64,000 bases of DNA, taken from assembly GCF_027587175.1 (NCBI RefSeq), contig NZ_JAPCID010000020.1, forward strand, positions 1 to 64,000. The letters run 5' to 3'. This document shows, piece by piece, positions 18,333 through 26,459 of the stretch. The DNA is from Solirubrobacter deserti (GTDB lineage: Bacteria; Actinomycetota; Thermoleophilia; Solirubrobacterales; Solirubrobacteraceae). The notes under the pieces were generated by a model, which had not been told where the DNA came from, made no database searches, and worked only from the letters and a program-made list of their open reading frames with translations. Position 1 is the stretch's first letter. Each line of letters begins with the position of its first letter. Made by a program: the position numbers and the translations under genes.

Positions 18333-19421
18333 TTGTACGCCGCTCTCTACAGCCGGGTGCTCTCGCGCGTCGACGCCGAGAACGCACACCTGCTCGGGAC
18401 CCGCGCGCTTGCGCTCGCCGCCCGGCTGCCGCGCGCCGAAGCGGACCCCGTGCTGCGCGTGCGGGCGCTGGGCCTGGAGTTCGACAGCCCGCTGGGCGTG
18501 GCCGCCGGCCTGGACAAGCACGCGACGGCGTTCGAGGGCCTCGGCAACCTCGGCTTTGGCTTCGTCGAGGTCGGGACGATCACCGCGCACGCGCAGCCCG
18601 GCAACCCGCGCCCGCGGGTGTTCCGGCTTCCCGCCGACCGTGGCCTGCTCAACGCCATGGGGTTCCCGAACCCGGGCGCGCAGGCGGTCGTCGGCAAGCT
18701 CGCGCAGCGTTCCGGCCGCGGGATCGTCGCGATCAACATCGGCAAGTCGAAGGTCACGCCGCTGGAGCAGGCGGCCGAGGACTACCGGGCGTCCGCCGCG
18801 CTGCTCGCACCGCACGCCGACTTCGTCGTGATCAACGTCAGCTCGCCGAACACGAGCGGGCTGCGCGACCTGCAGACGATCGAGCACCTGGGCGAGCTCC
18901 TCGACGCCGTGCGTGGGGAGACCGACAAGCCCGTGCTGGTCAAGCTCGCCCCGGATCTCACCGACGAGCAGCTCGACCAGCTCGCGGACTTCGCCGTCGA
19001 GGCCGGGCTGGACGGGCTGATCGCGACCAACACGACGATCTCCCGCGAAGGGCTGGATGCGCCCGCGGACCTGCTGGCGCGGCCGGGCGGCGTGTCCGGC
19101 GCGCCGCTGAAGGCGCGCTCGCTCGCGGTGCTGCGCCGGCTGCGCGCGCGGGTGGGCGACCGGGTCCTGCTCGTGTCGGTCGGCGGCGTCGAGAACGCGC
19201 AGGACGTGCTCCAGCGCGTGCGTGCCGGCGCGACCCTCGTGCAGGGCTACACCGGCTTCGTCTACGGCGGCCCGCTGTGGGCTCGGCGCATCAACCGGGA
19301 CCTCGGCCGGGCGGTCCGCAACGCGGGCGTCGGCACGATCCAGGATCTTGTCGGGCATGAAGTGGGAATCCGTCCTGGCCTGGCGCATGGCGCGCCAGCA
19401 CCTGACGGCGCACGCGACTGA
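18333..19421 (+). CDS. pyrD: Dihydroorotate dehydrogenase (quinone), class 2
   Basis: 362 aa. Oxidises dihydroorotate to orotate with FMN and passes electrons to quinone; fourth step of pyrimidine synthesis. The N-terminus (LYAALYSRVLSRVDAENAH) matches the membrane-binding helix of class 2 enzymes, which supports the TTG at 18333. Motifs: GVAAGLDKHATAFEGL, FGFVEVGTIT, NPRPRVFRLP, NAMGFPNPG, VVINVSSPNTSGLRDLQ (catalytic Ser region), VKLAPDLTD, TNTT and LVQGYTGFVYGGP. The last about 20 residues extend past the usual family end and overlap the next gene by 65 bp. Confidence 0.93.
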   Translation: MYAALYSRVLSRVDAENAHLLGTRALALAARLPRAEADPVLRVRALGLEFDSPLGVAAGLDKHATAFEGLGNLGFGFVEVGTITAHAQPGNPRPRVFRLPADRGLLNAMGFPNPGAQAVVGKLAQRSGRGIVAINIGKSKVTPLEQAAEDYRASAALLAPHADFVVINVSSPNTSGLRDLQTIEHLGELLDAVRGETDKPVLVKLAPDLTDEQLDQLADFAVEAGLDGLIATNTTISREGLDAPADLLARPGGVSGAPLKARSLAVLRRLRARVGDRVLLVSVGGVENAQDVLQRVRAGATLVQGYTGFVYGGPLWARRINRDLGRAVRNAGVGTIQDLVGHEVGIRPGLAHGAPAPDGARD

Positions 19422-20352
19422 CCCGCTCGCGGTCGTCTCGGACCTCTGCGGCCTGCACGCGCAGGTGCTCTCCAGCGCCCAGCTGACGCTGTGGGCGCGG
19501 ATGGACGACCCGCCGGACGTCCACGAGCTGCTGTGGCGGGACCGGACGCTGGTCAAGACGTGGGCCCAGCGCGGCACGCTGCACCTGCACCGCACGGACG
19601 AGCTCCCGCTGTGGGTGGGCGCGCAGGCCGCGCTCAAGCCGCGCTACGAGACCAGGTCCTGGCTCAAGCACTTCAAGCTGGGCGAGGACGACGTGAAGGC
19701 GATCATCGAGGGCGTCCCGGCCGCGCTGCGCGAGGGGCCCAAGAGCCGCGAGGAGCTGGCGACGCTCCACCCGGGGCTCGCGCGTGGCTACGGCGACCTG
19801 CTCAAGCCGGTCGCGTTCCGGGGCGAGCTGATCTACGCCGAGGACGGGCGCTTCACGCTGCCCGAGCCGTTCGAGCCGATGGACCCGAAGGCGGCGACGA
19901 AGGACGTCGCGCGGCGCTTCCTCACCCGCTACGGCCCGGCGACGCGTGAGGAGCTGGCCAAGTGGTTCGGGCACCCGTCGCCGGCTCAGGCCGGCAAGTG
20001 GTTCCCGGACGACGTGGTCGAGACCGAGTTCGGGCTGGCGCTGGAGGAGGACGTCGCGGCGATCGAGGCGGCCGCGCCGGCGGGGTACGTGCGGCTGCTG
20101 CCGGCGTTCGACCAGTACGTCGTCGCCGCGCCCCGCGACAAGCGTGCGACCGCGCATCCCGAGCGCATCTACCGCCCGGGCGGCTGGTTCTCGCCCGTCC
20201 TGCTCGTCGACGGCGTGATGGCGGGTGTGTGGACGCTGGAGGACGGCGTGGTGAGCATCGAACCGTTCGGCAAGCTCGCCAAGGCCGTGCGCGAGGCCGC
20301 GGAAGCCGAGGCCGCGCGGCTTCCGGAGTGCAAGGCAGTCAACTGGGGGTAA
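19357..20352 (+). CDS. HTH_42 winged-helix protein, AlkZ-like, H-x-Q variant
   Basis: 331 aa of the winged-helix DNA-binding family (HTH_42) that includes the DNA glycosylases AlkZ and YcaQ. N-terminal half: DLCGLHAQVLSSAQLTLWAR, KTWAQRGTLHLHRTDELPLW. Middle: winged-helix repeats (SREELATLHPGL, TREELAKWFGHPS). End: LLPAFDQYVVAAPRDK, a common family block. In AlkZ two Gln residues (Q37 and Q39) are catalytic; here the equivalent triplet is H34-A-Q36. The gene begins inside the pyrD 3' end (ATG 19357) and is followed within 3 bp by the kinase-like gene. Glycosylase activity is inference. Confidence 0.75.
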   Translation: MKWESVLAWRMARQHLTAHATDPLAVVSDLCGLHAQVLSSAQLTLWARMDDPPDVHELLWRDRTLVKTWAQRGTLHLHRTDELPLWVGAQAALKPRYETRSWLKHFKLGEDDVKAIIEGVPAALREGPKSREELATLHPGLARGYGDLLKPVAFRGELIYAEDGRFTLPEPFEPMDPKAATKDVARRFLTRYGPATREELAKWFGHPSPAQAGKWFPDDVVETEFGLALEEDVAAIEAAAPAGYVRLLPAFDQYVVAAPRDKRATAHPERIYRPGGWFSPVLLVDGVMAGVWTLEDGVVSIEPFGKLAKAVREAAEAEAARLPECKAVNWG

Positions 20353-20355
20353 CGT

Positions 20356-20967
20356 TTGGGCACGCCACCGCTCGTCACCATCTCCGCGTCCTATGGCGCC
20401 GGCGGCAGCCGGATCGGCCCCGCCGTGGCCGAGCGCCTGGGCGTCGAGTTCCTGGACCGCGCGATCCCGACGGCCGTGGCCGATCGGCTCGGCTGCTCGC
20501 TCGACGACGCGCTCGCCCACGACGAGTCGCTCGGTGACGCGATCGGGCGGCTCGCGTCCAGCTTCGCGCTGCTGCCCGAGCTCGCCGGCGCGATGGTCCA
20601 GGCCGGCGTGCTGGCCGGCGAGGACTACCGGCGCGAGACCGAGCGGCTGATCCGCGAGCACGCCGCCGCCGGTGGCGCGGTCATCCTCGGCCGCGCGGCC
20701 GCCGTGATCCTGCGTCGCCACGCGGAGGCGCTGCACGTGCGCCTGGACGGTCCGCCGGAGCGCCGCGTGGCGCAGGCGATGGAGTACGAAGGGCTCTCCA
20801 AGTCCGACGCGGAGCGCCTGCGGCGCGACGGCGATCGCGCACGCGAGGCCTACGTGCGTCACTTCTACGGCGTCGACGCCCGCGACCCCGCGCTCTACCA
20901 CCTCGTGATCGACTCCACCGCGCTCTCCACCGAGGCCGTGGTGGACGTAATCGCCGCTGCGGTGTGA
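20356..20967 (+). CDS. Cytidylate kinase-like protein
   Basis: 203 aa. Opens with VTISASYGAGGSRIGPAVAERLG, a P-loop-like nucleoside kinase start in which GAGGSRIG replaces GxxGxGKS, then LGVEFLDRAIP, as in the cytidylate-kinase-like family (Cytidylate_kin2). AAGGAVILGRAAAVILRRH and LHVRLDGPPERRVAQAM follow the LID-region pattern. Phosphorylation of CMP is not assured; members of this family often coexist with the standard Cmk. TTG start 20356, 3 bp after the upstream stop; 3' overlap of 4 bp (GTGA) with the next HTH_42 gene, so all three genes are probably one transcript. Confidence 0.75.
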   Translation: MGTPPLVTISASYGAGGSRIGPAVAERLGVEFLDRAIPTAVADRLGCSLDDALAHDESLGDAIGRLASSFALLPELAGAMVQAGVLAGEDYRRETERLIREHAAAGGAVILGRAAAVILRRHAEALHVRLDGPPERRVAQAMEYEGLSKSDAERLRRDGDRAREAYVRHFYGVDARDPALYHLVIDSTALSTEAVVDVIAAAV

Positions 20968-21956
20968 TCCTCACCCAGCGCCAGCTCAACCGCGCCGTGC
21001 TCGCGCGCCAAGGGCTGCTCGAGCGGCGCGAGCTCGACCTGCCGGCCGCGCTGGACGCGATGGCCGGCCTGCAGGCGCAGTACGCGCCGTCGATGTACAT
21101 CGGGCTGTGGTCGCGCGTGGCCGGCCTCGAGCGCGACGCGGTGACGCGCGCGCTGGAGGACCGCTCGATCGTCCAGGGGACGCTGATGCGCTTCACGATC
21201 CACCTCGTGTCGGCGGCCGACTACTGGCCGCTGACGCTCGCGATCCGCGACTCGCGCCGCGCCTGGTGGACGCGCGTGAGCAAGCACGGGCCGCTGGACG
21301 AGGCGGCGGCGACGCTGCGCGCGGCGCTGAAGGACGGGCCGCTCCGCCGTAAGGAGATCGACGCGCTGATCGGGAAGGAGGCGCTGCAGGGCGTCGGCGC
21401 GTGGGTCGACATGGTCCGCGTCCCGCCGCAGGGCACGTGGGAGAAGCGCCGCGCCGACAACTTCGGCCTCGCCGAGGACTGGCTGCCGCAGCCGCCGGTC
21501 GACGACCCGGTCGGCCACCTGGTCAGGCGCTACCTGACCGGGTTCGGCCCGGCGGCGAAGGGCGACATCGCGAACTGGGCGGGCATGGGCATCAAGGAGA
21601 TCGAGCCGGCGCTCGACGGCCTCGACACACACGAGGCCGAGGACGGCACGACGCTCTACGACCTCCCGGACCTCCCGCTCCCCGACCCGGACACGCCCGC
21701 CCCCGTGCGCTTTCTGCCGACCTGGGACGCGACGCTGCTCGTCCACGCCCGGCGCGCGCTGATCCTCCCGGAGGCGTTTCGCGAGCGCATCTTCCACACC
21801 AAGATGCCGCAGTCGATCGGCACGTTCCTGGTCGACGGCCAGGTCGCGGGGACGTGGAAACCGGACGGCACGGTCACCCCGTTCGTCGACCTCAACCGGC
21901 GACAACGCGCCCAGGTGGACAAAGAGGCGCGGGCGCTGGCCGAGTTCTCCGCTTGA
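20964..21956 (+). CDS. HTH_42 winged-helix protein, AlkZ-like, Q-x-Q
   Basis: 330 aa, second HTH_42 protein in this operon and only distantly similar to the first. AMAGLQAQYAPSMYIGLW places Q37-A-Q39 exactly where AlkZ has its catalytic Gln pair; then IVQGTLMRFTIHLVSAADYWPL, winged-helix blocks (RRKEIDALIG, AKGDIANWAGMG) and RFLPTWDATLLVHARR. By family, a candidate glycosylase for bulky or crosslinked bases. GTG 20964 overlaps the previous stop by 4 bp. Confidence 0.78.
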   Translation: MILTQRQLNRAVLARQGLLERRELDLPAALDAMAGLQAQYAPSMYIGLWSRVAGLERDAVTRALEDRSIVQGTLMRFTIHLVSAADYWPLTLAIRDSRRAWWTRVSKHGPLDEAAATLRAALKDGPLRRKEIDALIGKEALQGVGAWVDMVRVPPQGTWEKRRADNFGLAEDWLPQPPVDDPVGHLVRRYLTGFGPAAKGDIANWAGMGIKEIEPALDGLDTHEAEDGTTLYDLPDLPLPDPDTPAPVRFLPTWDATLLVHARRALILPEAFRERIFHTKMPQSIGTFLVDGQVAGTWKPDGTVTPFVDLNRRQRAQVDKEARALAEFSA

Positions 21957-21961
21957 CCCTG

Positions 21962-21967
21962 TACGTT
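21962..21967 (+). promoter_or_regulatory. Putative leaderless -10 (TACGTT)
   Basis: TACGTT, in the context TGTACGTT, ends 6 nt before GTG 21974. This placement favours the GTG over the TTG at 21953 as the start of the cyclic-nucleotide-binding gene. Confidence 0.45.
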
Positions 21968-21973
21968 TGCGCC

Positions 21974-22447
21974 GTGCACGAGGGACCGTTCACCGTCTTC
22001 GCGGAGGAAGCCCACGAAGACTCCGCCGACCTGCTGTTCATGCCGGACGCCACCGCGGCGGACTGGGCGACCGTCTTCTCGTACGCCGACGTGCGGCACC
22101 TCGGCGCAGGCCTCGCGCTCGTCCAGGCCGGCGAGGAGGACCGCGCGCTGTACCTGCTGACCGAGGGCACGGTGGGCGTCCGCCTGCCGCGCGACGAGGG
22201 CTCGTTCAAGGCGATCGAGGCACCGTCCGTGCTCGGCGAGCTCGCGTTCTTCGACGGCTACCCGCGCTCGGCGACGCTCGAGGCGCTCACCGACGTCGAG
22301 GTCGTCCGCATCGACCTCGCCGCGTTCGACCGCCTGCACGAGCACGAGCCGGCCATCGCGAACCTGATGCTGCGCGACCTCGCGCGCATCCTCGCGCTTC
22401 GCCTGCGCCTCGCCAGTGCTGTGATCGCGGATCTGCGGGGGAGCTAG
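21974..22447 (+). CDS. Cyclic nucleotide-binding domain protein
   Basis: 157 aa. A single CRP-type beta-roll: DVRHLGAGLALVQAGEEDRALYLL (GxxL/hydrophobic strand), EGTVGVRL, APSVLGELAFFDGYPRSATLEAL, which is the phosphate-binding cassette (GE-L/A-F...RSAT), and VVRIDLAAFDRL. A helix (EPAIANLMLRDLARILALRL) closes the domain. There is no HTH, so it is not a CRP-type transcription factor. The FGELAFFDGYPRSA-like cassette keeps Glu and Arg, so cAMP binding is possible. The 3' end overlaps the convergent small gene by 4 bp. Confidence 0.8.
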   Translation: MHEGPFTVFAEEAHEDSADLLFMPDATAADWATVFSYADVRHLGAGLALVQAGEEDRALYLLTEGTVGVRLPRDEGSFKAIEAPSVLGELAFFDGYPRSATLEALTDVEVVRIDLAAFDRLHEHEPAIANLMLRDLARILALRLRLASAVIADLRGS

Positions 22448-22701
22448 TAGGTCACCGTCGCGCGACGGTGATCCTCGCCCTTGCGGCACTTCCCGTCCCA
22501 CCACGACTCCGCCGAGGACGACTCGGCGGCGCGGGTGGGCGCCTGGGCGGTGCCCGTCAGCGCCGTGGCGCTGGCGGCCAGCGTGCCGGTGAGGACCGCG
22601 GCCGCCGTCAGGGCGATGGCCGCGTGACCGAGCCGCCGCGGCGCGCGCGTGGGCTCGGGCTCATCCACGATCCGGATGTCGACGTCGTCGAACCGGTCCA
22701 T
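22444..22701 (-). CDS. Small single-pass membrane protein, unknown
   Basis: 85 aa. Cytoplasmic acidic/basic N-terminus (MDRFDDVDIRIVDEPEPTRA), one helix (AAIALTAAAVLTGTLAASAT), and a short external tail ending SWWDGKCRKGEDHRRATVTY with a single Cys. No recognised family. ATG 22701 is supported by a TACGAT hexamer exactly 6 nt upstream (22708-22713). Longer in-frame starts would run under the divergent hydrolase gene. Confidence 0.6.
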   Translation of the reverse strand: MDRFDDVDIRIVDEPEPTRAPRRLGHAAIALTAAAVLTGTLAASATALTGTAQAPTRAAESSSAESWWDGKCRKGEDHRRATVTY

Positions 22702-22707
22702 GTGCGG

Positions 22708-22713
22708 ATCGTA
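22708..22713 (-). promoter_or_regulatory. Putative leaderless -10 (TACGAT)
   Basis: Minus-strand TACGAT, 6 nt before ATG 22701. The hexamer and spacing are identical to those before the hydrolase gene at 15255. Confidence 0.5.
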
Positions 22714-22765
22714 GCGAAGTCGGACGAGCGATGAATCGGGCGGGTACGGGCAGTCAATCCGGTAC

Positions 22766-23890
22766 ATGAGCTTCGATGAGATCTGGGCCGTGCCCGACGC
22801 GGCCGTCGCCTCCGGGCGCATCCCGGGCTACGTGGCGGCGGTGCGCGTGCGCGGGCACGTGGAGATCCACGCGGCGGGGCGGACGGCGATCGAGGCCGGC
22901 AGCCCGCCGATGCGGACGAACACGCTGTTCCGGATCGCGTCGGTGACGAAGCCGATCGGCGGCGTGCTCACGCTGAGCCTGGTCGAGGACGGGGTGATCG
23001 CGCTCGACGACGAGGTCGCGCGCTGGGCGCCCGAGCTGGCGTCGCCGCGCGTGCTGCGCGCCGCCGACGGCCCGCTCGACGACACGGTGCCCGCGGTCCG
23101 GCCCGTCACGGTCCGGCACCTGCTGACGCTCACCTCGGGCTGGGGCGTCGGGCTGGAGTCCTCGCCGCTGATCACGGCGATGATGGAGCGGGGCGTGTTC
23201 GCGAGCCCGATGGGCCACACCATCGGTGCTGACGAGTTCATCGCGCGCGTGGGGCAGCTGCCGCTGGTGTTCCAGCCGGGCGAGGGCTGGCGCTACGAGA
23301 CGAGCATGAACCTGCTCGGGATCGTCCTCGAGCGCGCGACCGGGCGGACGCTGAGCGAGCTGCTGGCCGAGCGCGTGTTCGGGCCGCTCGGGCTGGCCGA
23401 CACGGCGTTCGCCGCCGTCGACCCCGCGCGGATGGCGGCCGCCTACCGGCCGGGGGACGACGGCGCGCTGGAGCTGACCGACCCGCCGGACGGCAGGTTC
23501 GCGCGCCCGCCCGGGTTCGAGCAGCTCAGCGGTGGGCTCGTCTCGACGGCCGGGGACATCCTGCGCTTCTGCAACGCGATCGCGGACGGCGAGTTGCTCA
23601 GCGATGCCTCGCGCGCCGCGTTCAGCGCCGACGCGCTCACCCCCCAGCAGCGCGCCACGGCCTCGGACGCGTTCCTCCCTCCGGGAGCCAGCTGGGGGCT
23701 CGGCACCGGCGTGATCACGGAGACCGGCGCCTGGGGCTGGACGGGCGGCACGGGCACGACCGCGAGCGTGGACCCGAGCCACGACACCGTCGCGGTTCTG
23801 CTCACCCAGCGAGCGATGGCCGGTCCGGACGACAGCCCCGAGGACTTCTACGGGGCGGTCGAAGCCGCCGCTCAGCGCCCGCTCTCATAG
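22766..23890 (+). CDS. Serine hydrolase, beta-lactamase/PBP4* family
   Basis: 374 aa. Class C-type fold: NTLFRIASVTKPIGGV carries the S-x-x-K nucleophile motif (SVTK), VRHLLTLTSGWG, GWRYETSMNLLGIVLERATG (Tyr motif region), ELLAERVFGPLGLADTAF, and WTGGTGTTASVDP near the end in place of the K/H-T-G motif. No signal peptide, so it is probably cytoplasmic: an esterase, D-aminopeptidase or similar rather than a secreted beta-lactamase. ATG 22766. The 3' end overlaps the next convergent gene by 19 bp. Confidence 0.82.
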   Translation: MSFDEIWAVPDAAVASGRIPGYVAAVRVRGHVEIHAAGRTAIEAGSPPMRTNTLFRIASVTKPIGGVLTLSLVEDGVIALDDEVARWAPELASPRVLRAADGPLDDTVPAVRPVTVRHLLTLTSGWGVGLESSPLITAMMERGVFASPMGHTIGADEFIARVGQLPLVFQPGEGWRYETSMNLLGIVLERATGRTLSELLAERVFGPLGLADTAFAAVDPARMAAAYRPGDDGALELTDPPDGRFARPPGFEQLSGGLVSTAGDILRFCNAIADGELLSDASRAAFSADALTPQQRATASDAFLPPGASWGLGTGVITETGAWGWTGGTGTTASVDPSHDTVAVLLTQRAMAGPDDSPEDFYGAVEAAAQRPLS

Positions 23891-24315
23891 GAGCCGGGAC
23901 CCTTCGCGAACAGCGAGAAGCCGTGGCTGGTCGCCGGCGTGATCACGGCCACGGGCAGGCCGAGCGCCTCCACCCGCCGCGGCAGGTCCCGCTTGAGCCA
24001 CACCGACGTGCGCGACGGCAGCGTGGACACGACGATGTCGTCGTACTCGCCGGTCTCCACCGCGGACTTGACCGCCTCGAACGGGTCCTCGCTCGCGTTC
24101 GCGATCCCGTCCACCCACGTCGGCCGCGTCCCGTTGATCCCCGCCGCCGCGTCGCGCAGCGTGTTCACGGCGTCCTCGAGGCGCCAGTTGCTCGGCGTCG
24201 CGTCCGGCACCAGCAGCGTGAACGCGGTGCGCCGGAACTCCGCCCGGCGGTCGATCTCCTGCAGCAGCACCGGCGTCGCCGCGGTCCGGTTGGCAACGAT
24301 CAGCGTGTGATGCAT
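23872..24315 (-). CDS. Universal stress-like protein (Rossmann-like fold), unknown role
   Basis: 147 aa. MHHTLIVANRTAATPVLLQEI begins with a hydrophobic strand and an N-R-T loop; AFTLLVPDATPSNW, TGEYDDIVVSTLPSRTSVWLKRDLPRRVEALGLPVAVIT then resembles the C-terminal half of UspA-like proteins. The G-2x-G-9x-G(S/T) ATP loop of true UspA is not clear. ATG 24315 is the first start compatible with this fold; the longer upstream frame is Arg/Pro-rich and lies under the signal peptidase gene. Confidence 0.55.
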   Translation of the reverse strand: MHHTLIVANRTAATPVLLQEIDRRAEFRRTAFTLLVPDATPSNWRLEDAVNTLRDAAAGINGTRPTWVDGIANASEDPFEAVKSAVETGEYDDIVVSTLPSRTSVWLKRDLPRRVEALGLPVAVITPATSHGFSLFAKGPGSYESGR

Positions 24316-24349
24316 CCCGCCCGCACGTTCGCAAGCGCGGGCACGCGGG

Positions 24350-25717
24350 TCAAGCGACGCTGAGCTCGCTCGCCGCGACGAACCGGGTCGTCCCGGCCTG
24401 CGAGGCGGCGACCAACCGGGAGGCAGCCGCGAGCCGTCGCGGAGCGACCGCCGGCGCGGGAGGCGCCGGCTGAGCGACGAACGCCGCGGGAAGGGCACGC
24501 CAGCGCACCGCCGGCGCACCTGCAGTCGGTGCCGCGGGGGCGGGCCGCGAGGGCGCGAAGGTGGGGGTGGGCAGCGAGACGCGCCGGCCGGAGGTCGGCG
24601 CGGGCGCCTCGGGGGCGGGCCGCGCGGGCCCGAAAGTGGGGGTGGGCAGAGAGACGCGCAGGCCGGAGGTCGATGCAGGCGCCGCGGGGGCGGGGCGCGG
24701 CGGCCCGAAGACCGGCGTCGGAAGCGTGAGGCGTGGGCCGAAGGTCGGCGAAGCCGGCGCTGCCGGCGGTGTCGCGGGGGCCGCGGCGCGCGTCCACGCG
24801 AACGGCGCGACCGCGCTCGCCAGCACCGGCACGGGGGTCCGTCGCGGCGGCACGAACGGGGTCGCGGGCGCCGGGCGCGGGGCCACGCGCAGGGCGCCGA
24901 GCGCCTCGAACTGCGCCGTGGACACCAGCCGCAGCGGCGCCGGGCCGGCGATCAGCGGCGCAGCCGCGACGGCGGCGCGCTCGGCTGCGGCCGCGATGCG
25001 CGCCTCGGCCGTCTCCGGCGTCACCTGCGCGACGGCGGCGGCCACGGCCTGCTCGATCTGCGCCGGGAGCGACTCGACCTGCTCGCGGAGCACGTCGAGC
25101 ACGTGCTCGCGGGTCTCGCGCTCCTGCTCGGCGCGGCGCTGCGTCTCGCGGTGGCGCTCCAGCGCGGGCAGCACGAAGAACATGAGCACGCCGCCGGCGA
25201 TCCAGAGCAGCCCGAGCGTGCTGCCGAGGAAGCTGAACGCCTGTCCGGCGGCCGGAATGCTCGTCAGGACGCGGGTCGTGATCGCCGTCTGCGGCACCGT
25301 GAACGGGTCCGCGTCGGGCTTGGCGTCGCCCTTGGTGGTCACTTCGCCGTCGGCCGTGATCTTGACCACGCGGTGGATGACCACCGGCGGGTAGCCGTAG
25401 CGCGAGCGCGCATCGTCGGGGACCTGGATCAGCACGATCTCGCCGACGCGCGGGGCGCCGTCGAGGCGCTTGAGCACGACGATGTCGCCCGTGTCGATCG
25501 TCGGCGCCATGCTGGCCGACATCACGGTCGCGATCGGCGGCCAGGTGCGCAGAAACCCGAACCCGCCGGCGACGACCAGCAGGACCAGGACGAACCCGAG
25601 CCAGCGCGTGCCGCCGGCTCGGCGGTCGCCGACGACGGCGCGCTCGACGCGATGCGTGCGAGCGCGCTGTCCGAGGACCCGGAGACCCGGGTCGGCAAGG
25701 AGCGTCGTCGGCGGCAC
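24350..25717 (-). CDS. ER-type (S26B, SipW-like) signal peptidase with coiled-coil and repeat tail
   Basis: 455 aa. Membrane helix (about 38-56), then the S26 catalytic block: S69 in SASMAPTIDTGDIV; H115 in VVIHRVVKI, His instead of the Lys of bacterial LepB, which marks the archaeal/eukaryotic/SipW branch; and TTKGDAKPDADP. A second helix (LGLLWIAGGVLMFFVLPAL) follows. Unusually, about 260 more residues follow: an Arg/Glu/Gln coiled coil (about 185-235), an Ala-rich part, three 25-residue Pro-rich repeats and a basic tail. It lies 15 bp after the gene of a likely substrate. SipW-type enzymes cleave dedicated secreted proteins such as TasA. Confidence 0.85.
   Translation of the reverse strand: MPPTTLLADPGLRVLGQRARTHRVERAVVGDRRAGGTRWLGFVLVLLVVAGGFGFLRTWPPIATVMSASMAPTIDTGDIVVLKRLDGAPRVGEIVLIQVPDDARSRYGYPPVVIHRVVKITADGEVTTKGDAKPDADPFTVPQTAITTRVLTSIPAAGQAFSFLGSTLGLLWIAGGVLMFFVLPALERHRETQRRAEQERETREHVLDVLREQVESLPAQIEQAVAAAVAQVTPETAEARIAAAAERAAVAAAPLIAGPAPLRLVSTAQFEALGALRVAPRPAPATPFVPPRRTPVPVLASAVAPFAWTRAAAPATPPAAPASPTFGPRLTLPTPVFGPPRPAPAAPASTSGLRVSLPTPTFGPARPAPEAPAPTSGRRVSLPTPTFAPSRPAPAAPTAGAPAVRWRALPAAFVAQPAPPAPAVAPRRLAAASRLVAASQAGTTRFVAASELSVA
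24515..24739 (-). repeat. Three 75-bp tandem repeats inside the signal peptidase gene
   Basis: Units begin at 24739, 24664 and 24589 (reading down the minus strand), spacing exactly 75 bp. Each encodes 25 residues of the form G-x-R-(V/L)-(S/T)-LPTP-x-F-x-P-x-RPAP-x-AP-x-x-(S/G). The copies are diverged but aligned without gaps, so they arose by in-frame duplication. Confidence 0.85.
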
Positions 25718-25732
25718 GGCTGCCTGCGGCGG

Positions 25733-26371
25733 TTAGGCCGCGCGGTCCACGGTCGCGATGAACAGCGGGTGGCCGGTCGGCTCGGAGTCCTGCGCGGAGC
25801 GCAGGAACGTGCCGGTGTGGTCGTCGCCGGTGCTCGTGTCGACGCCGATGCAGTGCACCGCGTTCCCGGGGAGGTTGTTCCAGTACACGGCGGCGTCCTG
25901 GTCGTCCACGTTGAGCACGCGCGTGTTCGTCGCGCCGTCGAAGTCGGCCGCGTCGCAGGTGCCGCTGGCGGCCTCCTGCACGCGCTCGAACTCGAGCTGC
26001 AGCGTCGCCCAACCCGTCAGCACGGACGTCTTGGACAGCAGGACGGCGACGTTGTACTCCTTGGTGCCGGCGTACTCCGGGCCCGTGAGGTCGACCTTGA
26101 ACATGACCTTCGGGGTCGTCACCTTGCCCCAGCGGCCGTCCCAGTCGAACACGAGGGCGTCGACGGGGGCAGCCTTGCCGTTCAGCGCGGACGTCGAGTT
26201 GCCCGGCGCGGTCTTGGCCATGGCAGGCGACTCGGCCGCCGCGTTGCTGGTGGGTGAGATCGAGGCGAAGCCGGACGCCCACACGGCGCCCGTCGCGACG
26301 CCGGTGGCGCCGAAGGCGAGCCACGTGGCCGCTTTGCGGCTGATATTGAGATTGGAGAAGAGCCCAGACAC
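25733..26371 (-). CDS. Exported protein, probable substrate of the SipW-like peptidase
   Basis: 212 aa. The N-terminus (LNISRKAATWLAFGATGVATGAVWA, basic patch then hydrophobic core) is a signal sequence of the long type seen on SipW-processed proteins; cleavage is expected near residues 35-45. The mature part is beta-rich and acidic (VDALVFDWDGRWGKVTTPKV, EYNVAVLLSKTSVLTGW) with two Cys (SGTCDAADF, AVHCIGVD) that could form a disulfide. No named domain; a TasA/camelysin-like role is inferred from context. GTG 26371 has a Shine-Dalgarno-like AGGAAAGGA about 10 nt upstream. Probably co-transcribed with the peptidase. Confidence 0.6.
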   Translation of the reverse strand: MSGLFSNLNISRKAATWLAFGATGVATGAVWASGFASISPTSNAAAESPAMAKTAPGNSTSALNGKAAPVDALVFDWDGRWGKVTTPKVMFKVDLTGPEYAGTKEYNVAVLLSKTSVLTGWATLQLEFERVQEAASGTCDAADFDGATNTRVLNVDDQDAAVYWNNLPGNAVHCIGVDTSTGDDHTGTFLRSAQDSEPTGHPLFIATVDRAA

Positions 26372-26413
26372 GGCGCTTCGGTCCTTTCCTGGCCGTGTCT
26401 TCCGGCCGAGTCG

Positions 26414-26430
26414 AGTGATAGTTCGTCACT
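26414..26430. promoter_or_regulatory. Possible operator AGTGA-N7-TCACT
   Basis: A perfect 5-bp inverted repeat with a 7-nt spacer lies 43 bp upstream of the exported-protein start. It overlaps the best -10 candidate on the minus strand (TATCAC or AACTAT) downstream of a TTGCCG. The size suits an XRE dimer, and an XRE regulator is encoded immediately upstream. Binding is inference. Confidence 0.4.
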
Positions 26431-26459
26431 TTCGTCGGCAAATTGCGGCGATTGTTGAA

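Noticed and set aside
24515-24739. CRISPR-like repeat array
   Set aside because: The repeats are in-frame coding units without spacers, inside the signal peptidase gene; no cas genes occur in the window.
24561-26257. Plus-strand frames opposite the signal peptidase
   Set aside because: Gly/Ala/Arg-rich shadows of the Pro-rich repeats; no start signal or domain.
26414-26430. CRP-type site
   Set aside because: The spacer is 7 nt, not the 6 nt of GTGA-N6-TCAC; listed only as a possible operator for the adjacent regulator.
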